DNA from: JBAZTO01 sp041661865
Lineage (GTDB): Bacteria > Planctomycetota > Phycisphaerae > SM23-33
Direction: 5' to 3'
NCBI GenBank assembly: GCA_041661865.1
Contig: JBAZTO010000067.1
Location: forward strand, 1 to 17,096
DNA length: 17,096 bases
In this document: piece by piece, positions 7,842 to 14,074 of the stretch
Position numbering within the stretch: the first letter of the stretch is position 1
How the letters are laid out: every line of letters starts with the position of its first letter
Made by a program: the position numbers and the translations under genes
Notes under the pieces: model-generated
Database searches by the model: none
The model's input: only the letters and a program-made list of their open reading frames with translations
Told to the model about the DNA's origin: nothing

Positions 7842-7850
7842 GGGGGGGGG
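7842..7850 (+). other. Poly-G run of nine in an intergenic gap
   Basis: A homopolymer of nine G lies between the radical SAM and acetyltransferase genes, about 80 nt before the latter's start. It could vary in length by slippage, but it is not inside a reading frame or an evident promoter spacer. Confidence 0.6.
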
Positions 7851-7923
7851 ACTTTCTTCAGCATGCCATCTGTGACTGATCGCCTTTACATGTCCTCTGT
7901 CCTTGGCTAGCCTATGTGCTAAT

Positions 7924-8388
7924 ATGGCGACGAATGACTTTATTTTCTGCGCCCCAGGCGATCTTACTGACGAGGATCTTCAAATGGTCCTTGTCGAGAC
8001 GAAGCCGGCCGATCCTGCGAAAGGCTGGGTTCCGGTCTATATCTTCGACATGGTGCTGACCGGAACGGCCACGCGCGTCGGCTCCATCAGTTTTCGCGTC
8101 GGAGAGACGGACTTTCTCGTCCGCTACGCAGGACACATTGGATATGACGTGAAGCCTGAGTACAGAGGCCACCGATTTGCTGTTCGCGCCTGTAGACTCT
8201 TGATGCCATTGGCAAAGAAGCATGGCCTCAAGACGTTGTGGCTCACGGTCACACCGGACAATGTGGCATCCCGTCGAACTTGCGAGATTCTGGGCGCCAC
8301 GATGGTCGAGATCGTCGATTTGCCGCCCGACTGTGACATGTATGCCGCAGGTGAGCGGAAGAAGTGTCGCTATCGTCTTGACCTGTAG
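7924..8388 (+). CDS. GNAT-family N-acetyltransferase
   Basis: A 154-residue acetyl-CoA-dependent acyltransferase. The acetyl-CoA loop is in HIGYDVKPEYRGHRFAVRAC (R81-G82 region), and the C-terminal helix motif TVTPDNVASRRTCEILGA, with the conserved Asn and following Ser/Arg, is typical of RimJ/RimL-like (Acetyltransf_3-type) members. The protein ends in a short strand, KKCRYRLDL. The substrate cannot be told. ATG 7924 is my start; a TTG at 7903 in frame would add seven residues and no clear RBS precedes either. It converges with the XRE gene (stops 23 nt apart). Its codon use is less GC-biased than that of its left neighbour, so it may be an acquired gene. Confidence 0.85.
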   Translation: MATNDFIFCAPGDLTDEDLQMVLVETKPADPAKGWVPVYIFDMVLTGTATRVGSISFRVGETDFLVRYAGHIGYDVKPEYRGHRFAVRACRLLMPLAKKHGLKTLWLTVTPDNVASRRTCEILGATMVEIVDLPPDCDMYAAGERKKCRYRLDL

Positions 8389-8411
8389 TCTTGCCCGCAA
8401 GCGGTGTCTCT

Positions 8412-8630
8412 TCACTCGCCAGGTGGTTTGTCCTCAACGTATTCCATCAGGTCTCCCGGCTGGCACTTGAGCACCTTGCAGATGGCCTCCAGCGTGGAGA
8501 AGCGAATCGCGCGGGCCTTGTTGTTCTTGAGGATCGAGAGATTATTCATCGCGATGCCGGTAGCCTCGGCCAGCTCTTTGAGCTTGGCCTGGTTGTCCAG
8601 CAGCAGGTAGCTAAGTCTTACGCGAATCAT
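8412..8630 (-). CDS. XRE/Cro-CI-type transcriptional regulator
   Basis: A 72-residue helix-turn-helix protein that is essentially just the DNA-binding domain: MIRVRLSYLLLDNQAKLKELAEATGIAMNNLSILKNNKARAIRFSTLEAICKVLKCQPGDLMEYV. The HTH is LKELAEATGIAMNNLSIL (about 17-34), and the family's C-terminal CKVLKCQPGDLMEY is present. This resembles the YozG-like regulators usually paired with DUF2975 membrane proteins, and the upstream gene here fits that pairing. AGGAGG lies 7 nt before the ATG, and the gap to the upstream stop is only 11 nt, indicating translational coupling. It probably autoregulates the operon. Confidence 0.92.
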   Translation of the reverse strand: MIRVRLSYLLLDNQAKLKELAEATGIAMNNLSILKNNKARAIRFSTLEAICKVLKCQPGDLMEYVEDKPPGE

Positions 8631-8641
8631 CCGGGCGCCTC

Positions 8642-9124
8642 CTATACCAATGTCCTGGACTCTTCAATGACGGGAAGCACCCGCTTGATGGTTAGCCCCA
8701 GCGCCACCAGGATGAGTGCGTTTGCTGTGGCCTGGATCCCTGGTTCAAGCATCATATACCACCGGAAATACGGAATATGCGTGGTCTGGAAGCAGAACCA
8801 GAACATACAACTGGCCATCCTGAGTGCAGCCATCAGATAGAGCCCGATGTCGACGTGTTCTAAGACCCAGCCCGGCTGTTGTCGCGCCCCAAGGACGTAC
8901 CTCAAGAGACTCGCCCAACCCAGGGCAAGGAAACCGTTGAGGCTCATCAAAGCACCATTGCTCAAAGTGTAAGCAAGAAGCCATCCCCCTCCCTTGGCAA
9001 CTTCAAATCCGCCCAATACCCCCCCGCCGATGAGCATGAGAATCCCCACGACATAAATCGCTTTGCCATACCGAGCGAGCCATAACCGGTTCCGCACAGA
9101 AGTTGCCTTCGTATCAGTATCCAT
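8642..9124 (-). CDS. DUF2975-like four-helix membrane protein
   Basis: A 160-residue protein with about four membrane helices: residues 22-43 (AIYVVGILMLIGGGVLGGFEV), 48-70 (WLLAYTLSNGALMSLNGFLALGW), 92-112 (IGLYLMAALRMASCMFWFCF) and 130-150 (IQATANALILVALGLTIKRVL). The layout and its coupling to a downstream minimal XRE regulator match the DUF2975/YozG-type pairs found in many bacteria, whose function is not established. The DUF assignment is by context and topology rather than by strong motifs. ATG at 9122-9124, with AAGGA about 10 nt upstream. First gene of a two-gene operon with a good promoter. Confidence 0.75.
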   Translation of the reverse strand: MDTDTKATSVRNRLWLARYGKAIYVVGILMLIGGGVLGGFEVAKGGGWLLAYTLSNGALMSLNGFLALGWASLLRYVLGARQQPGWVLEHVDIGLYLMAALRMASCMFWFCFQTTHIPYFRWYMMLEPGIQATANALILVALGLTIKRVLPVIEESRTLV

Positions 9125-9159
9125 GCCTTTCGATCCTTTCGTGTTAGAGCCTACCTTTC

Positions 9160-9197
9160 AATCGGTTATTATTACACGATAATCGGTATTCTTTCAA
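9160..9197 (-). promoter_or_regulatory. Promoter and possible operators of the DUF2975/XRE operon
   Basis: On the minus strand TTGAAA (9192-9197), a 17-nt spacer and TAATAA (9169-9174) make a good sigma-70-type promoter about 45 nt before the ATG. On the plus strand AATCGGT occurs twice, at 9160-9166 and 9181-9187, 21 nt apart (two helical turns), one copy in the spacer and one just downstream of the -10. The direct repeats are candidate binding sites for the XRE protein; this is inference. Confidence 0.6.
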
Positions 9198-9206
9198 GGA
9201 TAAAAC

Positions 9207-9305
9207 ACTAATATTTTGGCTGGCACAAATATGGCCTCCCGGATCACGTCAACGCCACGCTGCTGCACCTGCGCGACGCAGGCCGCCAGGGATGGCGCAA
9301 AGACG
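9207..9305 (+). pseudogene. Possible remnant of a coding sequence
   Basis: In one plus-strand frame the stretch reads as protein-like sequence: WHKYGLPDHVNATLLHLRD followed by AGRQGWRKDELAASAKRAG. It begins right after an in-frame TAA and has no start codon. Its codon positions look coding (G/C at third positions), but I do not recognise the family. It is cut by the inverted repeat that starts at 9306. Confidence 0.25.
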
Positions 9306-9386
9306 AACTAGCCGCGAGCGCAAAGCGAGCGGGATATTGTCGTTCAAACCAAGTGACCCCCGCTCGCTTTGCGCTCGCGGCTAGTT
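9306..9386. repeat. Perfect 28-bp inverted repeat
   Basis: The left arm 9306-9333 starts AACTAGCCGCGAGCGC and ends AAAGCGAGCGGG; the right arm 9359-9386 is its exact reverse complement. The 25-nt loop lies at 9334-9358. There is no T-run after either arm, so it is not a standard intrinsic terminator. It lies between the DUF2975 operon promoter and the 3' end of pyrK, and looks like a recent palindromic insertion. Confidence 0.9.
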
Positions 9387-9405
9387 TGATCCGGCGCGGA
9401 CTTGT

Positions 9406-9454
9406 GTCGCAAACCTGCCTTCGGCAGGCAGGCGCTGCGGCCACGGCACCGGGC
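9406..9454 (-). repeat. Dispersed palindromic repeat, copy A4
   Basis: Read on the minus strand it has CGGTGCCGTGGCCGCAGCGC, then CCTGCCTGCCGAAGGCAGG, then TTTGCGAC. This is close to copy A3. CCTGCC (9414-9419) pairs with GGCAGG (9423-9428). It begins 27 nt after the pyrK stop codon, in sense orientation. Confidence 0.65.
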
Positions 9455-9481
9455 GACTGACGACCGCCTGTTGTCTACCGG

Positions 9482-10444
9482 CTACCAAAGCACCTGGCGG
9501 GCGTCGAAGACCGGGCCGTCGGTGCAGCAGAGTTTGAAGGCCCAGCCGCGATCATTGTCCGCGGCGATCTTGACGGCGCACGATTGGCAGGTGCCCATGC
9601 CGCAGGCCATGTGGCGTTCGAGGGCGAGGTAGCAGGGGATGCCGCGGGCCTGGCAGATCCTGGCCACCGCCTGCATCATGTGTTCGGGGCCGCAACTGTA
9701 GACAATCAACTGGCCGGGCGAGAGGTTCTTTGCGTCGAGCCATCGCTCGAAGGCCGTGCTGACGAAGCCGCGCAGGCCGGCCGAGCCGTCGTCGGTGCAG
9801 AGGGCGGCTGAGACGCCGTGGGCGGCGAACTCCGCCACGCAGGGCGAGGGCGTGCCCTCCGGATCGACGCAGGCCGAGGGGATGACTGTCAGGGGCAGCA
9901 GGCCCTTCGTCCGCGCGCCGCAGAAGGCGGCCACTTCCCTGCCGACCGTCGCGAGGTGGCGCCCCAGGTACATCAGCGGCGGGATGCCGACGCCGCCGCC
10001 GACCAGGGCTGCCACGGGGGCATCGGGGCAAATCGGGAAGCCGTTGCCCAGCGGGCCGATCAGGCTCAGTTCGTCGTCAGGCTCGACGCTCGACAGCCAC
10101 GCCGTCCCCGTGCCGCCGACGCGATAGATGATGGTCAGTTCAACCCGGCCGTCGGGGCGGTCCTCTCGCCCGGCCAGGCTGATGGGGCGGCGAAGCAGCG
10201 GCTCGACGCCGGTCAGTTCCGCCTGGTGGCAGTCGGGCAGGCGGCCCTGCGGCCAGTCGGTCTCCTGGAGGCTGACCTGCGGTCCGGGGCGGCGGCAGAG
10301 AATCTGGACGAATTGCCCCGGCAAGGTGGCTGGGAAGCGGTCGAGGGACACCACCATGCGGTAGTGGCCCTGGCAGAAGTTCTGGTTGGACACAATGGCG
10401 GCGGTGAAGATGCCGCGGGTCCTGATTGTGAGGTCTGGAGGCAT
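9482..10444 (-). CDS. pyrK: Dihydroorotate dehydrogenase B electron-transfer subunit
   Basis: A 320-residue flavin and iron-sulfur protein that passes electrons from dihydroorotate oxidation (PyrD) to NAD in pyrimidine synthesis. The N-terminal FAD-binding barrel includes PLLRRPISL (82-90), with the RxxS-type flavin motif. The NAD-binding part has LVGGGVGIPPLMYLGRHL (147-164) and YSCGPEHMM (249-257). The 2Fe-2S motif is CGMGTCQSC with C281, C286 and C289, and the fourth Cys is C306 or C307 before TDGPVF. It is longer than the typical 250-280 residues owing to inserts at about 52-80 and 181-208. ATG at 10442-10444 has no strong RBS. No pyrD is in the window; a related ferredoxin-NADP reductase subunit is the alternative. 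Confidence 0.9.
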   Translation of the reverse strand: MPPDLTIRTRGIFTAAIVSNQNFCQGHYRMVVSLDRFPATLPGQFVQILCRRPGPQVSLQETDWPQGRLPDCHQAELTGVEPLLRRPISLAGREDRPDGRVELTIIYRVGGTGTAWLSSVEPDDELSLIGPLGNGFPICPDAPVAALVGGGVGIPPLMYLGRHLATVGREVAAFCGARTKGLLPLTVIPSACVDPEGTPSPCVAEFAAHGVSAALCTDDGSAGLRGFVSTAFERWLDAKNLSPGQLIVYSCGPEHMMQAVARICQARGIPCYLALERHMACGMGTCQSCAVKIAADNDRGWAFKLCCTDGPVFDARQVLW

Positions 10445-10499
10445 GCCGTCATGGTATGGCCGACCGGGCAGGGCGTCAATGAAAGCCGAGCAACAAAGA

Positions 10500-10548
10500 A
10501 ACAGCCATCACAAAGACCACAAAGGACACAGAGATCACGAAGGAGAAG
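10500..10548. repeat. Short ACAAAG/ACACAGAG-type repeat tract
   Basis: The tract 10500-10548 contains iterations such as ACAAAGACCACAAAGGACAC followed by AGAGATCACGAAGGAG. It begins the 595-nt gap between pyrK and the aldolase gene. No gene is supported here; reading frames across it show no coding character. Confidence 0.5.
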
Positions 10549-10662
10549 TGATTCTTTTTGGAAGAAAAATGACTTCTCTGCCTTGGTGACCATCAATAGT
10601 GGTTTCGCGTGGCCGCAAACGCCGGCGACACCCGCTCAATCGTCCGTCAACAAACTCAATAG

Positions 10663-10750
10663 ACACACAGAGCGACAGAGACGCAGAGACAGATGATACA
10701 AGGAAGCAGAGTCCATCAGAATTCTCTCTGTTCCTCTGTCCCTCTGTGTG
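10663..10750. repeat. Imperfect inverted repeat of ACAGAG units
   Basis: The left arm (10663-10689) contains ACACACAGAGCGACAGAG; the right arm (10725-10750) contains CTCTGTCCCTCTGTGTG. Together they form a long imperfect stem of about 25 bp around a 35-nt loop. Tracts of this kind recur in intergenic DNA of many environmental bacteria; role unknown. Confidence 0.6.
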
Positions 10751-10780
10751 ATGATTTTTCTTGGTGTACCAATAAAAAGG

Positions 10781-10870
10781 GGCGACGCCCAGGTGGAGGG
10801 AGACCTTGGCATCGCCCACGTAGCCGCATCCTAATGTAGGTGGAGGGAGACCTACATCGTCTTAGGGTGC
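10781..10870. repeat. Tandem stem-loops with the same GGAGGGAG loop
   Basis: Hairpin 1 is 10781-10816: GGCGA with TCGCC, GCC with GGC, AGGT with ACCT, loop GGAGGGAG (10795-10802). Hairpin 2 is 10834-10857: ATGTAGGT with ACCTACAT, a perfect 8-bp stem, and the identical loop (10842-10849). An outer stem GCATCCTAA with TTAGGGTGC (10826-10834 with 10862-10870, one G-T pair) encloses hairpin 2. The loops are conserved and the stems differ, which suggests a repeated structured element. Confidence 0.65.
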
Positions 10871-10973
10871 AGCGGACAACTCTTACATTATATTTCGGTA
10901 TACGCCGTTTACAATCTTTAAGGGACTTTTGCTACATTTCTGGATTTCAGCGAAAAACCTTGAAATCAAAGGT

Positions 10974-11013
10974 TTAAAAAAGCAGCCCACAAGCCTTGGC
11001 TCATGGGCTGCTG
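10974..11013 (-). terminator. Intrinsic terminator of the aldolase gene
   Basis: On the minus strand AGCAGCCCA and TGGGCTGCT form a 9-bp stem with an inner AGCC/GGCT pairing, followed at once by a run of six T. It lies about 27 nt after the aldolase stop codon. Confidence 0.9.
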
Positions 11014-11039
11014 ATGGTTGCATCCTGACGGTGTTGGGC

Positions 11040-12149
11040 TTACTTCCTGCCCTTGCCCTTCCTGGTGACCTTCTTGGCGACCTTCTTGGTGACCTTCTTG
11101 GCCACTTTCTTGACGGCCTTCTTGACCGTCGCCTTGGCATAGAAGGCGATCATCTGCTTGCAGCTCTTGACCTTGATCTTGTCAGCCTGGCCGGCCTGGC
11201 CGAAGGCGACCATGCGGTCGATGCAGACCAGCTTCATGGCGTCACGGGCGGGCGAGAGATACTTGCGGGGGTCGAACTCGCCGGGCTTCTCGGCGAAGAC
11301 CTTGCGGATGGCGCCGGTGATGGCCAGGCGATTGTCGGTGTCCACGTTGATCTTGCGGACGCCGTGCTTGATGCCGCGCTGAATCTCCTCGACCGGCACG
11401 CCGTAGGTTTCCTTCATCTGTCCGCCGTACTTGCGGATGATGTCCAGCAGTTCCTGCGGGACCGACGACGAGCCGTGCATAACCATGTGACAGTTGGGCA
11501 GGCGGCGGTGAATTTCCTCGATGACGCTCATCACCAGCACGTCGCCGGTGGGCTTGCGGCTGAACTTGTAGGCGCCGTGGCTGGTGCCGATGGCCACCGC
11601 CAGGGCATCGACGTTCGTGTCGGCCACGAAACGCTCCGCCTGGGCCGGGTCGGTCAGGTGCTTGAGGGCTTCCTCGCCCGTCAGGCCCGCGCCGTGCCCG
11701 TCTTCAATGCCGCCGAGGGTGCCGATTTCGCCTTCGACCGTGATGCCGCGGGCGTGGGCAGCCTTGACCACCTGGCGGGTCACCTGCACGTTGAACTCGT
11801 AGCTGCTGGGCTTGGAGTCGGGGGTCAGCGAACCGTCCATCATCACCGACGTGAAGCCCTGCTTGATGGCCGAAAGGCACGTCTCGGGGCTGTTGCCGTG
11901 GTCCTGGTGCATCGCGATGGGCAGCTTGGGGTACAGTTCCGCCGCCGCCAGCATCAGGTGCCGCAGGTAGGCGTCGTTGGTGTACTCGCGGGCGCCCTTG
12001 GAGGCCTGGATGATCACCGGGGAGTTGGTCTCCTGGGCGGCCTCCATGATGGCCTGAATCTGCTCCATATTGTTGACGTTGAACGCGGCGATGCCGTAGT
12101 TGTTCGCGGCGGCGTGGTCCAACATGATTCGCATCGGCACAAGAGCCAT
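11040..12149 (-). CDS. fba: Class II fructose-bisphosphate aldolase with lysine-rich tail
   Basis: A 369-residue zinc aldolase that splits or forms fructose 1,6-bisphosphate in glycolysis and gluconeogenesis. Catalytic D83 and zinc ligand H84 are in HQDHG; further ligands are H191 (GTSHGAYK) and H225 (MHGSSSV); substrate-binding NVDTD is at 268-272. The family core ends near residue 338. Residues 339-369 form an unusual tail of repeated KKV(A/T) units ending RKGKGRK, like histone H1 or HU tails, encoded by a tandem repeat at about 11050-11130. I chose ATG 12147-12149 (MALVPMRIML) rather than GTG 12158 because GAGGT lies about 7 nt upstream. It is a single-gene unit with its own promoter and terminator. 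Confidence 0.97.
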   Translation of the reverse strand: MALVPMRIMLDHAAANNYGIAAFNVNNMEQIQAIMEAAQETNSPVIIQASKGAREYTNDAYLRHLMLAAAELYPKLPIAMHQDHGNSPETCLSAIKQGFTSVMMDGSLTPDSKPSSYEFNVQVTRQVVKAAHARGITVEGEIGTLGGIEDGHGAGLTGEEALKHLTDPAQAERFVADTNVDALAVAIGTSHGAYKFSRKPTGDVLVMSVIEEIHRRLPNCHMVMHGSSSVPQELLDIIRKYGGQMKETYGVPVEEIQRGIKHGVRKINVDTDNRLAITGAIRKVFAEKPGEFDPRKYLSPARDAMKLVCIDRMVAFGQAGQADKIKVKSCKQMIAFYAKATVKKAVKKVAKKVTKKVAKKVTRKGKGRK

Positions 12150-12201
12150 GATTTTCACCTCACTGGAAAAAGGTTGCCGGACTAGTCAATGCAAGGCGGG
12201 G

Positions 12202-12229
12202 ATTATACATGCGAGCCGGGGACGATTGA
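12202..12229 (-). promoter_or_regulatory. Aldolase promoter
   Basis: On the minus strand a perfect TATAAT (12202-12207) lies about 53 nt before the ATG. A weak -35 (TTCAAT) is 17 nt further upstream. The start point would be near 12195, giving a leader of about 45 nt. Confidence 0.6.
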
Positions 12230-12260
12230 AGATTTTTTCGCCAATTGTTGCACGGGGCGG

Positions 12261-12461
12261 CAGCTTCACTGGTTCCGGCAACGCGGCGGCGGGGATGATC
12301 GCAATCTGTGGTCGGCGATGGAGATTCGCGAAAAGATCGGGTACATTCATGACAATCCTGTTCGCAGGGGATTGGTGTCCCAAGCCGAGGACCGGACCTG
12401 GTCAAGTTTTCGCGCGTGGGAAACGGGTGAAGATGATCCGTATTCGTATCGACCGGAATAG
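12261..12461 (+). pseudogene. Remnant of a REP-associated (Y1/RAYT) transposase
   Basis: The frame gives RQLHWFRQRGGGDDRNLWSA, then IGYIHDNPVRRGLVSQAEDR, then TWSSFRAWETGEDDPYSYRPE. This is the C-terminal third of REP-associated tyrosine transposases (Transposase_17/Y1 family), which carry out single-stranded mobilisation of palindromic repeats. The N-terminal part with the HUH motif and catalytic Tyr is absent. The reading frame is open upstream to about 12189, but that part does not look like the family and overlaps the aldolase promoter. It is therefore a decayed fragment, and cannot be active by itself. It is the likely relic of a system that spread the palindromes in this region. Confidence 0.8.
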
Positions 12462-12490
12462 TGTGCCGATTCCGGGGCCGTGAGATTGCG

Positions 12491-12532
12491 CCAGCATGCC
12501 CTTCCGCAAAAAGCCGCGTAAGGGCACCCGGC
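12491..12532 (-). repeat. Dispersed palindromic repeat, copy A6
   Basis: On the minus strand it reads GCCGGGTGCCCTTACGCGGC, then TTTTTGCGGAAGGGCATGC. TGCCCTT (12497-12503) pairs with AAGGGCA (12520-12526). It is nearly identical to copy A2, and it follows the transposase remnant's stop by about 30 nt. Confidence 0.65.
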
Positions 12533-12554
12533 GGAACCGGTACAGGAGTGCAGG

Positions 12555-13967
12555 ATGAGCGTCATACCCCTGTCGTTTACCATCCCATTTATCGACCGCG
12601 TGACCATGCCCAACAGGTCCAAGTTCATGCTGGACCGCCTGGGCCCGCCGCACCATGACATGGCCGCCCAGCAAGCCACCGGCGACCCGTTGACCTGGGA
12701 GTATGCCAAGCATGGCCGGCTGGGATGGATGCAGTTTTTCTATGATTGGCGCTTCGCCGACCTCACCGGCGATGGCACGCTGGACTTCATCCTTATCTGC
12801 GGCACGACCCGCCAGATCGCCTACCGGCGGGATGGCAGCGTCCTCTGGAAGTACGAGGACCCCAGTGGCAGCCTCATGGATATCCGCTACGACAGCAACA
12901 TGCCGGTGACAGATATCGACGGCGACGGCGCGGCGGAACTTATCTGCCCGCGAAGGATCAACGGGAGACTGCACCTGTGCGTCGTCACCGGGGCCACCGG
13001 CGAGTTGAAGAAGTCCATCCCTTACCCCGATCGCGACGGCATGCCGCAGAGTCCACAGTTCGGCCATCTTCGCAGCTCTGTGACGGTGGTGAACACCTCC
13101 GGAAAGGGTTGCCCCAGCGACATCCTTGTTTACTGGGACTACCGGTCGCTGACGCTGCTGGACGGCGGTCTCAACGTGCAGTGGACGCGCAGGCTTGAAG
13201 AGATGCCTCCTCGTCGGCACCGTGTCTTCGGACACACACCTAACGCCGGCGACATCAACGGGGATGGCCATGACGAGATCCTAGCCGGTTCCGTTCTCTT
13301 CGACTACAGGGGCAACGTCCTCTGGGTGGCCCCGGACCTGCCAGCCCTTGTGACCGACCACCACGCCGACAGCGTACAAATCGTCGACTTCACCGGCGAT
13401 GGCAAGCGCAACATGGTGATGAGCACAGGGGCCTACTGCTTCTCGGCCGGCGGGGAACTGCTCTTCGGCTACGACAAGCTCAAGCACGGCCAGGCGCAGC
13501 GAATTGGCAAGACCCGGGACGACATTGCTGGCAAGCAGATGCTGGTTTACGAAGGTGCCAGCCGCGTGGACGAGGCCCTCCCGGACAAGATTGTCGCCCT
13601 CGACTGCCAGGGCAGGTTGCTTTGGGAGCACGAGGTCATCCAGCCCGACATGCAGGAGGGCGGCTTTGGGTTCTGGCTGGGCGACTGGAACGGCGATGGG
13701 CTGGACGAGGTCTTCGTCAACGATCCTGAGAAGGTACTGGTGCTCGACGGCTATGGCGAGGTCATCGACACGATCCCCGATCATCTGATCTATGTCTTCG
13801 ACCTTCTCGGCGACAGCCGGGCCGAGGCGGTGACGCTGACAGGGATTGAACCCGGCATGCAAATGAAAATCGTTACCAACAACCGACCCAATTACAACCC
13901 CAGGACCAACAAGATTATTGAGCATCGGACCGCCGGACCGGAGATGTATAACTCGACGCGTTACTAA
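12555..13967 (+). CDS. FG-GAP/VCBS-like repeat protein
   Basis: A 470-residue protein with six calcium-binding-type loops: DLTGDGTLD (69-77), DIDGDGAAE (120-128), DINGDGHDE (233-241), DFTGDGKRN (278-286), DWNGDGLDE (377-385) and DLLGDSRAE (416-424). The spacing and the strand-rich sequence between them fit a beta-propeller of FG-GAP/VCBS type. The chain ends PEMYNSTRY. No signal peptide or membrane segment is seen at the N-terminus (MSVIPLSFTIPFIDRVTMPN), unusual for a fold mostly found in exported proteins. AGGAG lies about 7 nt before ATG 12555. The layout (GDxDGDGxDE, then GxVLWV) is reminiscent of PL11 rhamnogalacturonan lyase-like propellers, but no catalytic assignment can be made. It is intact; the IS1111-type element sits just 3' of it. 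Confidence 0.85.
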   Translation: MSVIPLSFTIPFIDRVTMPNRSKFMLDRLGPPHHDMAAQQATGDPLTWEYAKHGRLGWMQFFYDWRFADLTGDGTLDFILICGTTRQIAYRRDGSVLWKYEDPSGSLMDIRYDSNMPVTDIDGDGAAELICPRRINGRLHLCVVTGATGELKKSIPYPDRDGMPQSPQFGHLRSSVTVVNTSGKGCPSDILVYWDYRSLTLLDGGLNVQWTRRLEEMPPRRHRVFGHTPNAGDINGDGHDEILAGSVLFDYRGNVLWVAPDLPALVTDHHADSVQIVDFTGDGKRNMVMSTGAYCFSAGGELLFGYDKLKHGQAQRIGKTRDDIAGKQMLVYEGASRVDEALPDKIVALDCQGRLLWEHEVIQPDMQEGGFGFWLGDWNGDGLDEVFVNDPEKVLVLDGYGEVIDTIPDHLIYVFDLLGDSRAEAVTLTGIEPGMQMKIVTNNRPNYNPRTNKIIEHRTAGPEMYNSTRY

Positions 13968-14020
13968 GAGCCTATCCGAATAACCCTCTGGCCGGGTGAA
14001 GATATGAAAGCGCGACTCCA

Positions 14021-14042
14021 GCCGTCGGCGTACACTGACGGC
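14021..14042 (+). other. Hairpin in the 5' end of the IS1111-type element
   Basis: GCCGTC (14021-14026) pairs with GACGGC (14037-14042) around a 10-nt loop, about 32 nt before the transposase start codon. It may affect translation or junction-promoter expression of the transposase. Confidence 0.5.
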
Positions 14043-14074
14043 TTAACCGCCTTCTAAGAGGCAAGGAGCCGCGC

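Noticed and set aside
7842..7850. Poly-G run as a phase-variation switch
   Set aside because: It is outside any reading frame and outside a recognisable promoter spacer, so no consequence of slippage can be argued.
9306..9386. 28-bp inverted repeat as the pyrK terminator
   Set aside because: No T-run follows the stem on the minus strand, and it lies about 95 nt past the stop codon with another repeat in between.
12402..13271. Minus-strand open frame of 289 codons
   Set aside because: It is antisense to the FG-GAP protein, whose Asp-rich repeats are clearly the real coding signal.
13968..13990. GAGCCTATCCGAATAACCC as the end of another insertion sequence
   Set aside because: It looks like some IS termini, but no partner end or transposase fragment is nearby.
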